A DNA stretch of 64,000 bases, from NCBI RefSeq assembly GCF_003438995.1, contig NZ_QSUN01000015.1, positions 1 to 64,000 on the forward strand, written 5' to 3'. Each line of letters opens with the position of its first letter. Position 1 is the stretch's first letter. The position numbers were made by a program, and so were the translations under genes. Positions 62,838-64,000 of the stretch are shown here, one piece after another. The notes below the pieces were generated by a model. That model did not search any database. It saw only the letters and a program-made list of their open reading frames with translations, and was not told the DNA's origin. The DNA is from Bacteroides sp. OM05-12 (GTDB lineage: Bacteria; Bacteroidota; Bacteroidia; Bacteroidales; Bacteroidaceae).

Positions 62838-63060
62838 AGAACCTACAGCACACCGACTATCTCCAAATAAGCCGCCGGACTATATATTAAACCTTATCAT
62901 TAACTAATTCCCTTATGAGAGAACACTATCATCCCCAAGAATATAATTATTATCAACGCTATTAAAACAAGGATGTTTTTTAATATCCTGCAACAACCAT
63001 GACTCATTCTCTAATAGTTTTTCTATTCATCTGCAAAAGAAAGGCTTTAAATTAAAAACG
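62838..63060. other. Gene-free AT-rich region with a 16-codon reading frame
   Basis: Only one short frame with a Bacteroides-like leader: AACCTTATCATTAACTAATTCCCTT then ATG, split as AACCTTATCATTAAC and TAATTCCCTT, at 62915-62965 coding MREHYHPQEYNYYQRY. It is too short to trust. The rest shows nothing. Confidence 0.35.
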
Positions 63061-63123
63061 GCAACAAAAGCAATCACCGGATTATACAAATCAATCCCTT
63101 TATTATATGAATCAATCCCGATA
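63061..63123. repeat. 21-bp tandem repeat, family D
   Basis: Two 21-bp tandem units, 63082-63102 and 63103-63123, share TTATA..(A)AATCAATCCC at the same offset. A looser unit GCAATCACCGGA precedes them. A hairpin ATATGCTT/AAGCATAT (63121-63128, 63140-63147) follows. Weaker than the other arrays but of the same period. Confidence 0.55.
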
Positions 63124-63190
63124 TGCTTGCAGCATTTATAAGCATATTCTTTAATAAGAAACTGACATGCAAGTAGATAGTTGTTTTAAT

Positions 63191-63223
63191 AAAAAAGCTG
63201 CTTCCTCAAAAAGAAAGCAGCTT
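63191..63223 (-). terminator. Terminator of the alpha-glucan phosphorylase gene
   Basis: On the minus strand AAGCTGCTTTC pairs with GGAAGCAGCTT (complement 63195-63205) and is followed by TTTTTT (complement 63191-63196). It lies 24 bp after the stop codon. Confidence 0.85.
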
Positions 63224-63246
63224 CATTATACTTATATTTAAACTGA

Positions 63247-64000
63247 TCAACTAAACCAGCGAACGTAGCAGAAATCCTGACGATGAGGAAGATCCGGGTT
63301 CTTAGGGAACATACGGAATGCTACTTTAAAACTACCGGCATTCTGCATACTGTGTTTCACTTGGAAGGTGTACAGATTACCGTCTTTCTTAACCAAGTCA
63401 AACGGCTCTACGGAGTAAACGTGTTGTTTACCTTCGGCATTGGTATAGATGGTAACCAATTCCAAACCTACCGCATCATTCAAGCCCTTTTCGTCGATAA
63501 CATAAGTGATGGTATATTCTTTACCGCTTTCGATGCTGCCTTTAACGAGTTCTTCCGTCTTTTCACAAGAAACGATTTCGATAGAATCCCACTTCTCCAC
63601 CACTTCTTCTTTCCATGCGGCTATCTCTTTTGCTTTCGCATAATTATCAGCAGCCAGCATACGGAAACGTTTCGCTTCTTTCGTATAGAACTTCCTGTAA
63701 TAATCATCCAATTGACGCTTCATTGTATAATGAGGAGCGATCTGAGCGATTGAGTTCTTTACGCACTTGATCCATCCTTCGGAGTAGCCTTTCTTGTTAC
63801 GTGCATAATACAACGGAAGTATCTCATTCTCAAGAATCGTATAGATAGTAGCTGCATCCAGCTGGTCTTGATGTTCCTGATTCTGGTACGTACGTTTCTC
63901 AGTTAATGCCCATCCGGCGCCTTCGCGATAACCTTCAAGCCACCATCCGTCGAGTACGGAGAAGTTCAAGACACCGTTCATCAACGCTTTTTCACCGGAT
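63247..64000 (-). CDS. Alpha-glucan family phosphorylase, C-terminal part (cut by window edge)
   Basis: Only the last about 250 residues are inside the window; the frame is open to 64000. At the edge it reads [20 protein letters not shown], which matches the phosphorylase PLP site, with the lysine as cofactor anchor. Then [21 protein letters not shown] and [19 protein letters not shown] follow as in the TIGR02094 alpha-glucan phosphorylases. The enzyme releases glucose 1-phosphate from glycogen. glgB is 12 kb away on the same strand. The ATG at 63984 is internal, not the start. Confidence 0.92.
   Translation of the reverse strand, partial: SGEKALMNGVLNFSVLDGWWLEGYREGAGWALTEKRTYQNQEHQDQLDAATIYTILENEILPLYYARNKKGYSEGWIKCVKNSIAQIAPHYTMKRQLDDYYRKFYTKEAKRFRMLAADNYAKAKEIAAWKEEVVEKWDSIEIVSCEKTEELVKGSIESGKEYTITYVIDEKGLNDAVGLELVTIYTNAEGKQHVYSVEPFDLVKKDGNLYTFQVKHSMQNAGSFKVAFRMFPKNPDLPHRQDFCYVRWFS

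Noticed and set aside
1..64000. tRNA, rRNA, known riboswitches, attachment sites and insertion sequences
   Set aside because: None seen on reading both strands. A covariance-model search would be needed to exclude weak cases.

Overview
The window looks like chromosome of a gut Bacteroides (Bacteroidales). The evidence is indirect but consistent. Many genes are preceded by the Bacteroidetes -7 promoter box TAnnTTTG, sometimes with a TTTG -33 box 19-20 bp upstream. Intergenic DNA is AT-rich. Families typical of the group are present: DUF4369-TlpA lipoproteins, an AAA-ATPase/PD-(D/E)XK protein, a TonB-receptor-like barrel, DUF3298 and DUF6057-like proteins, and a lysine-type SerA. The species was not determined. 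I saw no rRNA, tRNA, CRISPR array, prophage or intact insertion sequence. Most genes are housekeeping; the last gene (alpha-glucan phosphorylase) is cut by the window edge.

Layout. 0.4-5.7 kb: a repetitive cell-surface protein with a sorting-type tail, a small lipoprotein, an IMPACT protein and a DUF1015 protein. 5.7-8 kb: serA and serC, one minus-strand unit with DUF1015. 8-11 kb: holin-like protein, D15-type barrel, prs. 11.4-18 kb: RND efflux operon followed by an LpxA-like acyltransferase. 18-24.3 kb: MORN protein, M16-like protein, kdsB, folK-like gene, class A PBP. 24.5-28.6 kb: pyrB-pyrI-flavin reductase-barrel, then glyA. 28.9-34.6 kb: exonuclease, fhs, flavin reductase, divergent DXS-like protein, GNAT. 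34.7-41.4 kb: outer-membrane receptor divergent from a two-component system, then copper ATPase. 41.7-47.2 kb: DUF3298 lipoprotein, rsmG, metallo-hydrolase, gcvP and a membrane protein. 47.2-54.6 kb: ExoX-like protein, possibly truncated DUF6057-like protein, glgB, YhcH, DUF2461, nuclease, inositol-phosphatase family protein, tag. 54.7-64 kb: hybrid sensor kinase, TlpA lipoprotein, AAA-ATPase, glycosyltransferase plus flippase, and the alpha-glucan phosphorylase.

Functional themes: serine/glycine/one-carbon metabolism (serC, serA, glyA, fhs, gcvP, folK-like), nucleotide synthesis (prs, pyrB, pyrI), envelope assembly (kdsB, LpxA-like, PBP1A, barrels), glycogen (glgB, glgP) and signalling.

The most unusual signal is not a gene. 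Eight intergenic loci carry short arrays built on a 21-22 bp period, in at least four sequence families (A to D). Family A folds into a palindrome with a constant core. They are spread over the whole window, mostly at gene ends, and I do not recognise them as a described element. Other points of interest are a small-RNA/small-ORF transcription unit at 48.4-48.6 kb, a palindrome around the copA -7 box, and several enzymes with replaced catalytic residues (SerA His to Lys, LpxA-like, DXS-like, M16-like).
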